Positions 44,988 through 54,414 of a stretch of DNA of 64,000 bases are shown one piece after another. The DNA lies in assembly GCA_965219855.1 (NCBI GenBank), contig CBDCOR010000009.1, positions 1-64,000 on the forward strand, read 5' to 3'. Origin of the DNA: CAUZIZ01 sp965219855 (GTDB lineage: Bacteria; Acidobacteriota; UBA6911; RPQK01; JAJDTT01). The translations under genes and the position numbers were made by a program. The notes under the pieces were generated by a model. It worked only from the letters and a program-made list of their open reading frames with translations, did no database searches and had not been told where the DNA came from. Within the stretch, counting starts at the first letter, position 1. The number at the start of each line of letters is the position of its first letter.

Positions 44988-45294
44988 TACAGCACCTTCA
45001 GGGTTGTTCGCTCAAACCGCCTGAGAAGGTTCCAGTCCATTTTCCCCAACATCCCACCCTTGACATGGAGTTTTGATGGAAGGATCCTTCTCTCATTGGA
45101 CCCGAGTCGATGCCAGAAGAACTGGATGACGAACGCGCGCTACTCGACGAAGAAATCCAGGACTACCGACAGCGGGCACCTGTGGGGGGCTGGGGAAGCA
45201 GCCCAGGTATCTGGGCGAGGGCCAGCTTGCGGAGTTGAGATGCAGCCACCTCCGCTAAGGCAGTCTCCTCGAAATCAATAGATAGAGAGAACCC
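44988..45294. other. Intergenic region, no firm gene
   Basis: The stretch contains a 42-codon open frame at 45110-45238 (MPEELDDERALLDEEIQDYR) without a ribosome binding site. It may be a gene fragment. No repeat was recognised. Confidence 0.4.
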
Positions 45295-46656
45295 ATGTCG
45301 TCACTGAATCGCCGCCACCTCGTGAAAATGCTGACCACAAGTGCAGCCGGCCTTGCTTCGGGGATGCCTCTCTGGGGTAGGGCCCGCTATTTTCAGCAGG
45401 CACCCCCTCGACAGCCCAGGATTACCGAAGTTCAGGTGCAGGAGATCATCTCGCCGCTCCACGATTACAACGCCAGGTCCCTCTTCCGGAGCCAATCCGA
45501 CATCCCGGTTCGGACGGTCTACATCGTCCGCACGGACACGGGTCTAGAGGGCTACGGCGAGAAGTGGGCCCTCAAGACTCGAGGCGAAGACCTGTCACAA
45601 TACCTGGGCACTACCCCTTTTGATTGGTTTGCCACCACCCACAACATGCCCATGAGCATGGCCCTGTACGACCTGATGGGCAAGATCCTGGGCATTCCCC
45701 TTTGGAAGCTGTTGGGCCCACAGGTGCGCAAGTGGGTGCAGGTGGCCGCCTGGACCGTTTCGCAGCCCCCTGAGGCCATGGCCGAGGAGGTCCGTCAGGT
45801 CTCGGCCCGTGGTTACCGCTGGCTCAAGTATCACGTGGATGTGTTTCAGAACGCCATTGACCAGACCGCTGGCATGCAGGAGGCCGCTCCGCCAGGCTTC
45901 AGGATCCACTATGACTTCAACGCGGACTCGGAATTGGCCTCGGTCTATCCGGTCTTGAGGGAGCTGGAGAAGTTCTCGGTGGCGGGAGAGATCGAGGATC
46001 CCATCAACATCGAGGACCATGAAGCCTGGAAGACCCTTCGGACAAAGTGTTCCCTGCCCCTGATCTTTCACCATGGGTTGGATCCCACCGAGTTCTACGT
46101 TCGCCATGGACTCTGCGACGGCTTCGTCGCCTCCCGTTTCCCGGTAGGCACAAACATGAGGCTTGCGGCCCTGGCCGAGAGCACCCGCATGCCCTTCATC
46201 CTCCAGCTGCCGGGAGGCAACCTCAGCATGGCCTTTCTGGCCCACCAGGCGGCCGTCTACAGGATGGCGACGCTGCCCGGAATTCCCCTGGCCAACCTCT
46301 GGAAGGACGATGTTACCGTCGAGTCCATGCCGGTCGTGGCGGGAAGTGTCCAGGTTCCAGAAGGCCCAGGACTGGGGTTGAGTCTGGATCTGCAGAAGTA
46401 CCAGCAGTATGCCGCCTCCTCCAGGCCCGATCCGGGACGATTCCTGTTCCGAGTCCGCTATGGCGACGGGCCTACGCTCTACCTTCGACCCGCCCAGAAG
46501 AGACAGGCCCTTCGCACCGGCTCTTCTACCCTGCCAGGACCCGTTCCCGGGTACGGTAATCTCGTAAAAACCGACCATTGGGACGACGATGGCAGCCAGG
46601 AGTTTCGAAGGGTGTGGGAAGACACGGTCGGCGGACCAGTGTGGCAGGGACGATAG
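45295..46656 (+). CDS. Mandelate racemase/muconate-lactonizing (enolase superfamily) enzyme, Tat-exported
   Basis: 453 residues. The N-terminal Tat-like leader is NRRHLVKMLTTSAAGLASGM. Enolase-superfamily capping region: EYV-type segments around 60-120 with GLEGYGEKWALKTRG. Barrel region: RGYRWLKYHVDV (catalytic-type Lys), FRIHYDFNADSELA (metal Asp), VAGEIEDPINIEDHEAW (metal Glu), then LIFHHGLD and a late RMATLPGIPLANLW. It should abstract an alpha-proton from a carboxylate substrate that I cannot name. Tat export of such an enzyme is notable. Confidence 0.85.
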   Translation: MSSLNRRHLVKMLTTSAAGLASGMPLWGRARYFQQAPPRQPRITEVQVQEIISPLHDYNARSLFRSQSDIPVRTVYIVRTDTGLEGYGEKWALKTRGEDLSQYLGTTPFDWFATTHNMPMSMALYDLMGKILGIPLWKLLGPQVRKWVQVAAWTVSQPPEAMAEEVRQVSARGYRWLKYHVDVFQNAIDQTAGMQEAAPPGFRIHYDFNADSELASVYPVLRELEKFSVAGEIEDPINIEDHEAWKTLRTKCSLPLIFHHGLDPTEFYVRHGLCDGFVASRFPVGTNMRLAALAESTRMPFILQLPGGNLSMAFLAHQAAVYRMATLPGIPLANLWKDDVTVESMPVVAGSVQVPEGPGLGLSLDLQKYQQYAASSRPDPGRFLFRVRYGDGPTLYLRPAQKRQALRTGSSTLPGPVPGYGNLVKTDHWDDDGSQEFRRVWEDTVGGPVWQGR

Positions 46657-46689
46657 CGGAATCTCCCGGGTGTCGTCCAAAGGCTACTA

Positions 46690-47115
46690 ACCTGAAACTT
46701 GTGTAACCCAATGATTCAGTGATCTTTAGGTCATGGAAGCCTGCTTCCCGAGAAGGCAACCGCTAAAGGCTAAACCGCTTCGTGTTCGATGTTTAGCGGT
46801 TCGAGATTTAGGCTTTCTTTCTACTCAGGAGAAAGAAACCGCAGAAAATACTCAACCCCAAAATATCGAACAGGCGAATTTCCAAGGCCGGATCAGGCGA
46901 CGCTGGTCTTTGTGGGTAGCCAAAGTTTCTTTGTCGAATGGGGCAGCCCGGCTGGGGAGCTACTAAGCTGAAACTTGAATGGGCGGACGTAGCTTTGGGC
47001 TCCAGGCCGAAGTCTTCTTCCTTCGAGTCTTTGGCCTGATACGCCGCGGCCTGGAGGCCACCGCTGCGCCGGGACCCGAAGTTTCTTTCTCGAATGGGGC
47101 CAGCGCTCCTGGGGG
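46690..47115. repeat. R3 repeat followed by a dispersed hairpin repeat
   Basis: 46735-46962 matches 19770-19978 (TGCTTCCCGAGAAGGCAACC, AGCCAAAGTTTCTTTGTCGA). 46963-47115 is a hairpin repeat (CTAAGCTGAAACTTGAATGG, GGGCTCCAGGCCGAAG, CGCGGCCTGGAGGCCACCGC, tail TCGAATGGGGCCAGCGCTCC). The same R3-then-hairpin order occurs at 19770-20115, so the two behave as one composite unit. No gene is supported here. Confidence 0.8.
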
Positions 47116-47120
47116 CGGGA

Positions 47121-47654
47121 CTAAAGTGGATCGGGACGCTTTTCCTGCACTGGATTGAGATTGTATTCCTCCGACCTTCCGGGAGGGATACTCAAGAATC
47201 TCCAGGAATCGCCACGAAGCGATTTGGCGATGTAGACGATCTGACCGACGTGATAGCTGACGTGGGCCAGCGATCTGTGGAGTGCCTCATGCACGCTCAA
47301 CTGCCGACCCCGAATCGACACTGAATCCCCCAGGGTTTCGTCTGAAAGATTTTCCAGAGACGCGAAGAGGCAGTCCCAGCCGTCATTCCACTTCTCTAGT
47401 AGTTCAGAACGGGTGACCTTCCGGGGCGCGAACTCCGAGTCCCTTCTGCGCCAGGGCTTTTCTCCATCCGAACTCAGGAAGTCAGTAAAGCGCGACTTCA
47501 GATTCCCGGCCAGGTGCCAGACAAGAATGGCCACGGAGTTGGCTCCCCCAGCTCCGGGCTCCGACGACTCACCTTCCAGGAGCTGCGAGATAGCGCCCTC
47601 ACCCAGGGATTTGTACCTGCGAAATTCGGATTCGATCGAAGAAAGAATGCTGCT
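47121..47654 (-). CDS. DinB-superfamily protein (DUF1572)
   Basis: About 177 residues from ATG 47654 (an earlier start at 47672 is possible). The four-helix DinB-like fold is suggested by AILVWHLAGNLKSRFTDFL, TRSELLEKWNDGWDCLFASL and HEALHRSLAHVSYHVGQIVY, which contribute the His residues for one metal. DUF1572 proteins are uncharacterised; related DinB-like proteins include mycothiol- and bacillithiol-dependent transferases. It is downstream of, and on the same strand as, the HAD gene. Confidence 0.85.
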   Translation of the reverse strand, partial: SSILSSIESEFRRYKSLGEGAISQLLEGESSEPGAGGANSVAILVWHLAGNLKSRFTDFLSSDGEKPWRRRDSEFAPRKVTRSELLEKWNDGWDCLFASLENLSDETLGDSVSIRGRQLSVHEALHRSLAHVSYHVGQIVYIAKSLRGDSWRFLSIPPGRSEEYNLNPVQEKRPDPL

Positions 47655-47738
47655 CATCTGAGACGCCTCCACGGTTTGGTTGCCACAAGTATGAGCCTCC
47701 AGCGACGAGGGACCTATAAATCGAAGGGGGTCCTGACA

Positions 47739-48518
47739 TCAAGTCGAGACAAGGCCGATGACTTCCCGCAGGTCGTCGATAACCATGACCGATTGAGGAA
47801 GATCCGGTCCCTCTTTCGTAATAAATTCAGAATCAACGCTCCTGAAGTCCAGGGAGTTTGGGTCTGTCTCCTTCTCTGGCCGTCGTATCAGGATTGGCGT
47901 GATTCCGGCCGCCTCAGCCCCCTCGACGTCCTCGACTGTGTCCCCAATATAGAGGACTTCCGAAGGGGATAACCCCGTCTTGTCGAGTGCCAGCCGAAAG
48001 ATCTCCGGATCTGGCTTCTTAACTCCAACTTCACCTGAAACGACGATGGTTTCAAAGAATTCCGACAATCGATAATCTGCCAGCACGCCGTGGACGTGTC
48101 GCGGATGTTCGAAGTTCGAGATCAGAGCTAGAGTCTTTTCACTTCGGAGCGTTCCGAGAGTGGGTCGGCTAGCCGGGTCTAATCTCAAGTGCTGCTGCCA
48201 GGTCCCAACGGCCCCATCGGCGATCTCCCCAAGGTCGCGGGCTGGGATGGTCAGTCCCAGCAACCTCGTAAGGTGGTGTAGACGGCGCTCAAACACCGTA
48301 AGCCCATCGTTGTCCTCTGGTGGTTCTTGCGTGCTGAAGAAGCCATCGCACTGCTGGGCGAAGGTCTCTTCCGGGAGGGAAAGGCCGAAGCGGCGGAAGC
48401 CAGCGTGGAAGGTCTTAATCCAACCACTCCAGGCGGACTTCATGTCTTCGTAGATCAGCAAAGTGCCGTACAGGTCAAAGAACACTCCCTTGGTTCTGTG
48501 GCTAAGCTGCTTCTTCAT
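47739..48518 (-). CDS. HAD-superfamily hydrolase
   Basis: 259 residues. Motif I is FFDLYGTLL (nucleophile Asp, with Tyr replacing the usual second Asp, as in other HAD-IA enzymes), motif II LISNFEHP, motif III VGVKKPDPEIF (Lys), motif IV YIGDTVEDVEGAEAAG. The cap is helical (HAD-IA subfamily). It probably dephosphorylates a small phosphometabolite or hydrolyses a related substrate. IS4 copy 2 lies 73 bases upstream of its start and may affect its promoter. Confidence 0.88.
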   Translation of the reverse strand: MKKQLSHRTKGVFFDLYGTLLIYEDMKSAWSGWIKTFHAGFRRFGLSLPEETFAQQCDGFFSTQEPPEDNDGLTVFERRLHHLTRLLGLTIPARDLGEIADGAVGTWQQHLRLDPASRPTLGTLRSEKTLALISNFEHPRHVHGVLADYRLSEFFETIVVSGEVGVKKPDPEIFRLALDKTGLSPSEVLYIGDTVEDVEGAEAAGITPILIRRPEKETDPNSLDFRSVDSEFITKEGPDLPQSVMVIDDLREVIGLVST

Positions 48519-48591
48519 CTGAACCGATCCAGTCTACCAGTCTAAACGACGTTCCCCTCCGACCGGAAATTTCTGAATTAAATCTCTTGAC

Positions 48592-49907
48592 CAGTAGTGT
48601 CCCAACGTTTGGGCTTCTAATCTCTGTAAAGTATTAATGAGTAATATGTTAGAGAAGATAATGGGTGTTTCCGACTTGAAAGTGAGTGTACGCTCACGCC
48701 CTTCAGTTCATAAGGAGGGCGAGCATGTACACGGGCACGACGATTTTTTCTCAGGTGATGCGGCATCTTCCCTGGCATCATTTTCATCGCATTGTTCAGC
48801 ACTACGGAGGCGACTACAAGGTCAAGTCGTTCCGCTGTGCCGACCATTACCGGGTCATGGCCTTTGCACAGTTGACCTATCGCGAGAGCTTGCGCGATAT
48901 CGAAGCCTGCCTACGGGCCATGAGATCCAAGCTCTTCCACATGGGCATTCGCTCCACGGTCTCCCGCAACAATCTGTCCAATGCCAACGAGAGGCGCGAC
49001 TGGCGCATCTATGCCGAGTTTGCCCAAGTGCTTATCGCCGAAGCGCGCCGCCTGTACACCGACGAGGACCTGGGAGTCGACCTGAACGCGACCGTCTATG
49101 CCTTGGACTCCACGACCATCGACCTGTGCCTCTCGGTCTTCCCCTGGGCGCGCTTCCGCCGTACCAAGGGGGCGATCAAACTGCATACCTTGCTCAACCT
49201 GCACGGCGCCATTCCCGAGTTCGTTCTGATCTCGGACGGAAAACTGCACGATGTCCACGCCTTGGACCACCTGATTCCTTGTCCCGGTGCCTACTACATC
49301 ATGGATCGCGGATACCTGGATTTCGGGCGCCTGTACCGACTCCATTCTGCCCGGTCGTTATTCGTGACCCGCGCCAAGGCCAACTTCAAGTTCCGCCGCC
49401 GCTACTCCCACCCGGTGGACAGAACGACGGGACTGATCTGCGACCAAACTGTCCTGCTGAGCACCTTCTATCCGGCCAAGGCCTACCCCGAACCTTTGCG
49501 TCGCATCAAGTTCTTCGACGTCACCACCGACCTGCGGCTAGTATTCCTCACCAACGACTTTGCTTCTCCCGCTCTGACTATTGCCCGGCTCTACAAGCTC
49601 CGCTGGCAGATCGAACTGTTCTTCAAATGGATCAAACAGCATCTCCGCATCAAGGCCTTTTACGGCACCAGTCCCAATGCCGTGAAAACACAAATCTGGA
49701 TCGCCCTCAGTACCTACCTGCTCATCGCCATCATCCGCAAGCGCCTCTATCTCGAGTTGCCGCTCTACACAATTCTCCAGGTCCTGAGTGTCTCGCTCTT
49801 CGAGAAAACCCCAATTTTACAGGCCTTTCAGGACATGCATTACATTACTCAGAATAGTGACATTCATAAACAGTTGATGTTATTCGACTAACGCTGGGAC
49901 GCTACTG
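48592..49907 (+). mobile_element. IS4-family insertion sequence, copy 2
   Basis: 1316 bp with CAGTAGTGTCCCAACGTT at the left and the imperfect complement at the right. The target duplication is TCTCTTGAC (48583-48591 and 49908-49916). It is inserted just upstream of blaI. Confidence 0.95.
48725..49891 (+). CDS. IS4-family transposase (copy 2)
   Basis: 388 residues starting at ATG 48725 after AAGGAGG. Identical in protein to copies 1 and 3, with DDE motifs YALDSTTIDL, YIMDRGYLDF and YKLRWQIELFFKWIK. Intact. Confidence 0.93.
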   Translation: MYTGTTIFSQVMRHLPWHHFHRIVQHYGGDYKVKSFRCADHYRVMAFAQLTYRESLRDIEACLRAMRSKLFHMGIRSTVSRNNLSNANERRDWRIYAEFAQVLIAEARRLYTDEDLGVDLNATVYALDSTTIDLCLSVFPWARFRRTKGAIKLHTLLNLHGAIPEFVLISDGKLHDVHALDHLIPCPGAYYIMDRGYLDFGRLYRLHSARSLFVTRAKANFKFRRRYSHPVDRTTGLICDQTVLLSTFYPAKAYPEPLRRIKFFDVTTDLRLVFLTNDFASPALTIARLYKLRWQIELFFKWIKQHLRIKAFYGTSPNAVKTQIWIALSTYLLIAIIRKRLYLELPLYTILQVLSVSLFEKTPILQAFQDMHYITQNSDIHKQLMLFD

Positions 49908-49911
49908 TCTC

Positions 49912-49940
49912 TTGACATAAGGTTAGAGCGATACTAGTAT
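49912..49940 (+). promoter_or_regulatory. blaI promoter with palindromic operator
   Basis: TTGACA at 49912-49917, a 17-base spacer and TAGTAT at 49935-49940. The -10 lies inside the perfect palindrome ATACTAGTAT (49931-49940), a plausible BlaI binding half or core for autorepression. Transcription would start at or near the ATG at 49947, giving a leaderless mRNA. The first five bases of the -35 come from the duplicated target of IS4 copy 2, so the promoter survived the insertion. Confidence 0.6.
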
Positions 49941-49946
49941 AGCAGT

Positions 49947-50318
49947 ATGGTTTCAACCTTAGCGAAACAAGAACTCGAGATTATGAAGCTCATCTGGCAG
50001 TCCGAATCTGGGACGGCGACGGTCAGGGATGTCTACGAAGCGCTACGGGAACGGCGCCAGATCGCCTACACCTCGGTCATGAGCACCATGAGGACCCTGG
50101 AGCAGAAAGGGTTCCTGACGAAGTGGGAAGAGGGCAGAGCCTACGTGTATCGGCCCACTCGGGCCCGGGAGCAGGTGGTTTCGGGTCTGGTGGAGGACTT
50201 CGTGGGACGTGTCTTCAACGGATCCGGTGAGGCGTTGGTAGTACATCTGATGAAGCAACTCGATCTGTCCAGTCAGAAGCTGAAGGAGATCGAAAAGATG
50301 ATTGAGGAGAGCGAATGA
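49947..50318 (+). CDS. blaI: BlaI/MecI/CopY-family transcriptional repressor
   Basis: A 123-residue winged-helix repressor: LAKQELEIMKLIWQSESGTA, VRDVYEALRERRQIAYTSVM, STMRTLEQKGFLTKWEEGRA and a dimerisation tail VVHLMKQLDLSSQKLKEIEK. Members repress beta-lactamase or copper-response genes and are inactivated by proteolysis by a BlaR/M56 sensor. The following gene overlaps this stop by four bases and encodes only a stump of such a sensor. Confidence 0.9.
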   Translation: MVSTLAKQELEIMKLIWQSESGTATVRDVYEALRERRQIAYTSVMSTMRTLEQKGFLTKWEEGRAYVYRPTRAREQVVSGLVEDFVGRVFNGSGEALVVHLMKQLDLSSQKLKEIEKMIEESE

Positions 50319-50593
50319 ACCCCGAACTCTGGCTGGAGAACCTTCTTGCCTACAGCCTGCAGTTGTTTGGGTTGGTCTTAGCCGCGGGACTCCTGGCCTG
50401 GATCTTCCGGCTCCGGGTTCCCAGGGTGGTCCACCTCTGCTGGCGACCTCTCCTCTTCCTTTGTGTGCTCTTCCCGCTACTTCAGCCCTGGAGCTCGTCT
50501 CCGAGTCAGTACGTGAAAGAGACAGTTGAGCTACTGAAGCGAGCCGGAGTCGAGAAGGTGTATGTCAAAGAACTGAAAGGGCCACAACCGTGA
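50315..50593 (+). CDS. Truncated BlaR/M56-like membrane protein
   Basis: 92 residues starting in the ATGA overlap with blaI. Two hydrophobic helices (LLAYSLQLFGLVLAAGLLAW and VVHLCWRPLLFLCVLFPLLQ) match the N-terminus of BlaR1/M56 sensors. The HExxH peptidase domain and sensor domain are absent. A short charged tail ends it. It may be a stable small membrane protein or a truncated sensor; either way proteolytic control of BlaI by this gene product is lost. Confidence 0.6.
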   Translation: MNPELWLENLLAYSLQLFGLVLAAGLLAWIFRLRVPRVVHLCWRPLLFLCVLFPLLQPWSSSPSQYVKETVELLKRAGVEKVYVKELKGPQP

Positions 50594-50672
50594 GGGAGCG
50601 AGCCTATTGCAGACTTCACGATAAGATCCTGAAACGGGATAATCTAAAGCCTTCCTGACGGATTCGGCTCTC

Positions 50673-52223
50673 ATGGAATCCGGAATGGCTCAGCACCCCA
50701 GTCGGCAGCACTCGGTCGTGGCCACAGGACTACTAGCAGCGACCCTGCTAGTAGTTTGTGTTCTGCTCCTGAGCTGCACCAAGAGGCAAATCGATGTTCG
50801 AGTCGAGGATCCTCGCGACGCAGAATTTCAGGCCCGTGTGGCCGAGGCCGACACCTACTTCCGCCAGCTGCACCTCTACGGTTGGCGGAAGGCGGAGAGC
50901 CTTTACAACCAAGCCCAAGAAATCAAGCAGACACCCGAGCTTACCGACAAGCTTCTATTGACCAGGATTCTTCGAATCATCCGAGAGAGGCAGGAGAACA
51001 TCCTGAGCTCGACCACCGCAGAAGCGCTGGACGAGCTCTGTGGGGAGCCGCTGGAGGGTCCGCGGGCCAGGCTGTGTGGCTTGGCCCATGCCTACCTTGG
51101 TGCTAAAGAGAAAGACAAAGCCATATACGAGTTTTCAGGATCTATTCTCCAAGCCGGCGAGGCGGCTCCCGCTCCTAGCGCTTATCTTGATCTGCTCGCC
51201 GTCGGGGCGGCCGACCCTTCTGCCTACGAGCAGGCTCGCAATCAGTTCATTGAGCACTTTCCCTCGTCTCCCCTTACCTTGTACATCGTCTACAAGGAGG
51301 GCCGTCCGGAAGTCGAAGGTCTGCCAAAACCGGACGATCATTTCGCCGAACACTTTCTTTACCGAGGTGGTCTGCTTCTGGAGAAGAGCAAGTATGCCGC
51401 CGGGATCGAAGAAAACCTTTCCAACGCCATCGAGCTGGTGCCCGACTACGCCAAGGCCTACACGGCGCTGGGGGACTTCTGGCTCTTCATCGTTCTGGAC
51501 AGCGAGGAGGCGATTGCGAATTTCGAGAGCGCTTTGTCCTTCGATCCGGGAAATCCCGCTGCGCTTTTTGGAAAGGCGGTGGCCCTGCATTACCTGGAAA
51601 AGAACATCGAGTCCAATATGATGTTGGATCGGCTGTTGGCAAACCGGGAGCGATGGGACGACTTCGGAGAAGCATTGGCCTCCTACTACCGCGACCAGAT
51701 CCCCTATTACCAGGGTTACAACCACTATCTCACCGGTTCCCTCGAAGAGGCTCGCCGCTGGATCGATCAGGCCAAGGAGTATCAGCCTGGATCCGAGATG
51801 GTCAGCTATGTCTCCGGTCTGATTTATCTGAGAGATCACTCCCTTCCGAGTGCCGAAGCCGATCTGGAGGGCGCAACCCAGACCGGCGAGATCTGTGATG
51901 CCTACTATCGGCTCGGACTCATCAACGACGAGGACAAGCCGAAAAGAGCCGTGAGCCTTTTCCTCGCCGCCGCCTACTGTACCGTCAACGGGGTGCAGGA
52001 ACTGGAACGATCGCTCGGACGGTTGGACCAGATGGATTTGGATGAGGTCTCTAGAACCGCTCTCCGACTCAATCTACAGGTGAGTCTGGAGAAGAGGAGG
52101 GAGTCAGCCATTGCCACGCTTGAGGACATGATTGCCCGCACCCGCCCCCAGACAGCGGCCCAGGAGACCATCCACATCGAGACCATGATCGAGTTTCTAT
52201 CCGAGCTGCGGAAGCCGCGTTGA
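50673..52223 (+). CDS. TPR-repeat lipoprotein
   Basis: 516 residues. The leader VVATGLLAATLLVVCVLLLS ends in a lipobox (LLSC, Cys near 35). Helical repeats of the TPR type follow: AGIEENLSNAIELVPDYAKA, LDSEEAIANFESALSFDPGN, LTGSLEEARRWIDQAKEYQP, HSLPSAEADLEGATQTGEIC. There is no enzymatic domain. It is likely an outer-membrane or surface scaffold. It is 80 bases downstream of the truncated blaR-like gene and possibly part of the BlaI-controlled operon. Confidence 0.85.
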   Translation: MESGMAQHPSRQHSVVATGLLAATLLVVCVLLLSCTKRQIDVRVEDPRDAEFQARVAEADTYFRQLHLYGWRKAESLYNQAQEIKQTPELTDKLLLTRILRIIRERQENILSSTTAEALDELCGEPLEGPRARLCGLAHAYLGAKEKDKAIYEFSGSILQAGEAAPAPSAYLDLLAVGAADPSAYEQARNQFIEHFPSSPLTLYIVYKEGRPEVEGLPKPDDHFAEHFLYRGGLLLEKSKYAAGIEENLSNAIELVPDYAKAYTALGDFWLFIVLDSEEAIANFESALSFDPGNPAALFGKAVALHYLEKNIESNMMLDRLLANRERWDDFGEALASYYRDQIPYYQGYNHYLTGSLEEARRWIDQAKEYQPGSEMVSYVSGLIYLRDHSLPSAEADLEGATQTGEICDAYYRLGLINDEDKPKRAVSLFLAAAYCTVNGVQELERSLGRLDQMDLDEVSRTALRLNLQVSLEKRRESAIATLEDMIARTRPQTAAQETIHIETMIEFLSELRKPR

Positions 52224-52256
52224 GAGTGGGCCGCATCTGAATACTTGAATAGTGAG

Positions 52257-52372
52257 CAGTCAGCAGCCAAGCCCGGAAGATTCGGGGTGCTCCCCAACCC
52301 CTCGCCTGCGCTTCAGGCTTCTATGGCTTGGGAAGTTTCCTTTCCAAATGGGGCCAGCGTTCCTGGGGCGGA
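52257..52372. repeat. Repeat R2, copy 2
   Basis: Reverse complement of 38097-38210 (GGGGTGCTCCCCAACCCCTC, CTGCGCTTCAGGCTT, TGGGGCCAGCGTTCCTGGGG). It fuses to the sialidase fragment that follows. Confidence 0.75.
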
Positions 52373-53345
52373 AGGGCAGACTCTTTCTAGTGCACCAGAC
52401 CAGTGGAGATCAGCCTCCCAACCGGCCCAAGTCCGCCAGCCTCGGACGTCTGTATGGTCAGGATCTGTTCGTCTCCTACTCGGATGATGGGGGATGGACC
52501 TGGACCAGCTCCGAGACAGACTTCACCCGGTTTGGACCCGGGACTCCCAACGTCAGCTACCACGAGGATGGAAACCGCACCTTCGTCGAGCAGCCCGATG
52601 GGACCCTCCTGTTCACCACGACTGTGGTACCCACGAAGGACTACAAGACGAAGTATCCGCCCAGTGACCCCATGGGTCCTCCCAACTACGAATACGGCGG
52701 TAAGCCTGGGGACCTCTTCAGTGACCTCATCTTTCGTTCGACCGACGGTGGGCGGACCTGGGGCGGCCTACCCAGGTCTATCCCGATCTGAACCCGCACG
52801 AATCAGCCTTGGCCATCGGTCCGGAAGACCCGGATCGTATCCTCATCATGACTCGGATCCAGCGCCTGGGTCGGTCCCAGGAAGATGGCGAGAAAATGAT
52901 GAAGCAAACGGGCAACCCTCAGCACTACTACAAACAGGGGGCCCTGTTCGAATCCAGCGACGGAGGACGGACCTTTCGCTTGTCCCCAGGAGGGATGACG
53001 AAATGGTACGGCCACCGGGGCACCCTCAGCTGGTCGAAGAGCAATGTGGTCGTCGTCACCCACCAGTGGGGCGGTTCGGGGGATACGCGCAAGGCGGCCC
53101 GAATCAGTCTGCACGGAGGCCGGACCTGGGTAGACGGAACCAGCTCGGGGACGAAACAGATGAATCAGTCCACCAAGTTCCTGCTTGCCTGTGGAGTTGG
53201 ATTTACTGCCCCCACGGTGGAGCTATCACCCGGTCGTTTCCTGACGGCGGTCTACCACTACTCGCATCTGCCAGAAGTGCCCGAGGATCTCAAAGGCGTG
53301 GTAGGAGGCATACACTGGCATCTGGAGAAGGCTGGGGAGAGGTAG
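52370..53345 (+). pseudogene. Sialidase/BNR-repeat protein, N-truncated and frameshifted
   Basis: The frame opens inside repeat R2, then encodes GRLFLVHQTSGDQPPNRPKS, an Asp-box SYSDDGGWTWTSSE, RSTDGGRTWG, and after a frame change near 52770 continues YPDLNPHESALAIGPEDP, FESSDGGRTFRLSPGG, VVVVTHQWGGSGDTRKAARI and HGGRTWVDG. It is a sialidase-like propeller that has lost its signal peptide and first blade at the repeat boundary. Its substrate is unknown. Confidence 0.7.
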
Positions 53346-53426
53346 CTTGAACAATTCGTCGCACGTCTGAACGTCGGAGTGGTGCTCGCTGCTGAGAAGG
53401 CATCTGAATAGATTGGCGCTTGAGCT

Positions 53427-54394
53427 TCACTTCGCCCCGGCGATCATCGTTTCAAGCCTTTTCGCAAAGAACTGCGTAGCCATAGCCACGATCCTCTTAC
53501 CCTTCTCGGCGGTAGCCAGCAGGGCTTCTTTCTGGCGTGCCCGGTCGCGTTGGTTCTCGCCTCTTAGACCCTTCGGTCGGGATCGTTGATCGCGGGCAAG
53601 AAACTTATCGATCCCGGGAGGGAATTCCGACTCGTAGTTCAAGCCGGCCCGGGCGTACGCTTCCATCGTGAAAGCGCGCAATCGGTCTGGAAACGCCGCC
53701 AGGTAGATCGAGGTCTCGAACTCTCCGGCGTGGGATGTCCGCTTTTCGGATTCGATGATCTGATCGATGGTCTCCTTGGGGATCGCGCTCCAGTAGGAAT
53801 CGGCGTCCAGGTTGATCCCCAGTTGCCGGCGGCAGACGGGCAGCATCTCCTGGAGCGGCTGATGATTGCCGCCGTGCCCGTTCAAGACAAGGATGTTACG
53901 GATATCGTGGGCCTTCAGGCTTTCCAAAACATCGAGTACGTAGGCTTGGAAGGTCTCCTTGCGCAGGGTGATCGTGCCCTTGCGAGCCATGTGATAGGGG
54001 GCGTAACCGCAGGGGCTCGGGGAGCAACCAGCACCCGCGGATAGAGCTGCAGCGCCACCTGTTGTGAGATCAGCGTCGAGATCGCCACGTCGGCGATCAG
54101 GGCCATGTGCTCGTTGTGCTGCTCCACCGATCCGGTAGGAAGAATTGCAGCCTTCAACCGCCCCTTTGCCAATGACTCGCGGATCTCCTTCCGCGTGTTT
54201 TCCCAAAGCAGCACCTTCTTGGGATTGACAAAGGGCGTCCCCGGGCGGGTCATCGCCGGGGTGGAGATTGGCAGCGTCCCCAGTTCCTCGTAGGGAGCCG
54301 CAACTGCGACACCGGCAGCACCCGAGCCCGAGCTTGCGGCTGCTACAGCACTCATGGATTGAAAGAACCTGCGCCGACTCAAACTTTCGCTCAT
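53427..54394 (-). pseudogene. Creatininase-family amidohydrolase, frameshifted
   Basis: The N-terminal Tat leader is SLSRRRFFQSMSAVAAASSG. Metal-site motif AAILPTGSVEQHNEHMALIA (Glu, His) matches the creatininase signature. Near 54010-54021, in a C-rich run, the frame changes. The second part resumes with PCGYAPYHMARKGTITLRKE, NILVLNGHGGNHQPLQEM and HAGEFETSIYLAAFPDRLRA. Restored length is about 310 residues. Members hydrolyse cyclic amides (creatinine) or formamides such as in riboflavin/F420 or mycofactocin pathways. Function is lost unless the indel is an assembly error. Confidence 0.8.
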
Positions 54395-54414
54395 GATGGG
54401 TACCTCGCAGACTC

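Noticed and set aside
45110..45238. 42-codon frame MPEELDDERALLDEEIQDYR...
   Set aside because: It has acidic coding-like composition but no ribosome binding site and no recognised homology; kept only as a note in the intergenic entry.
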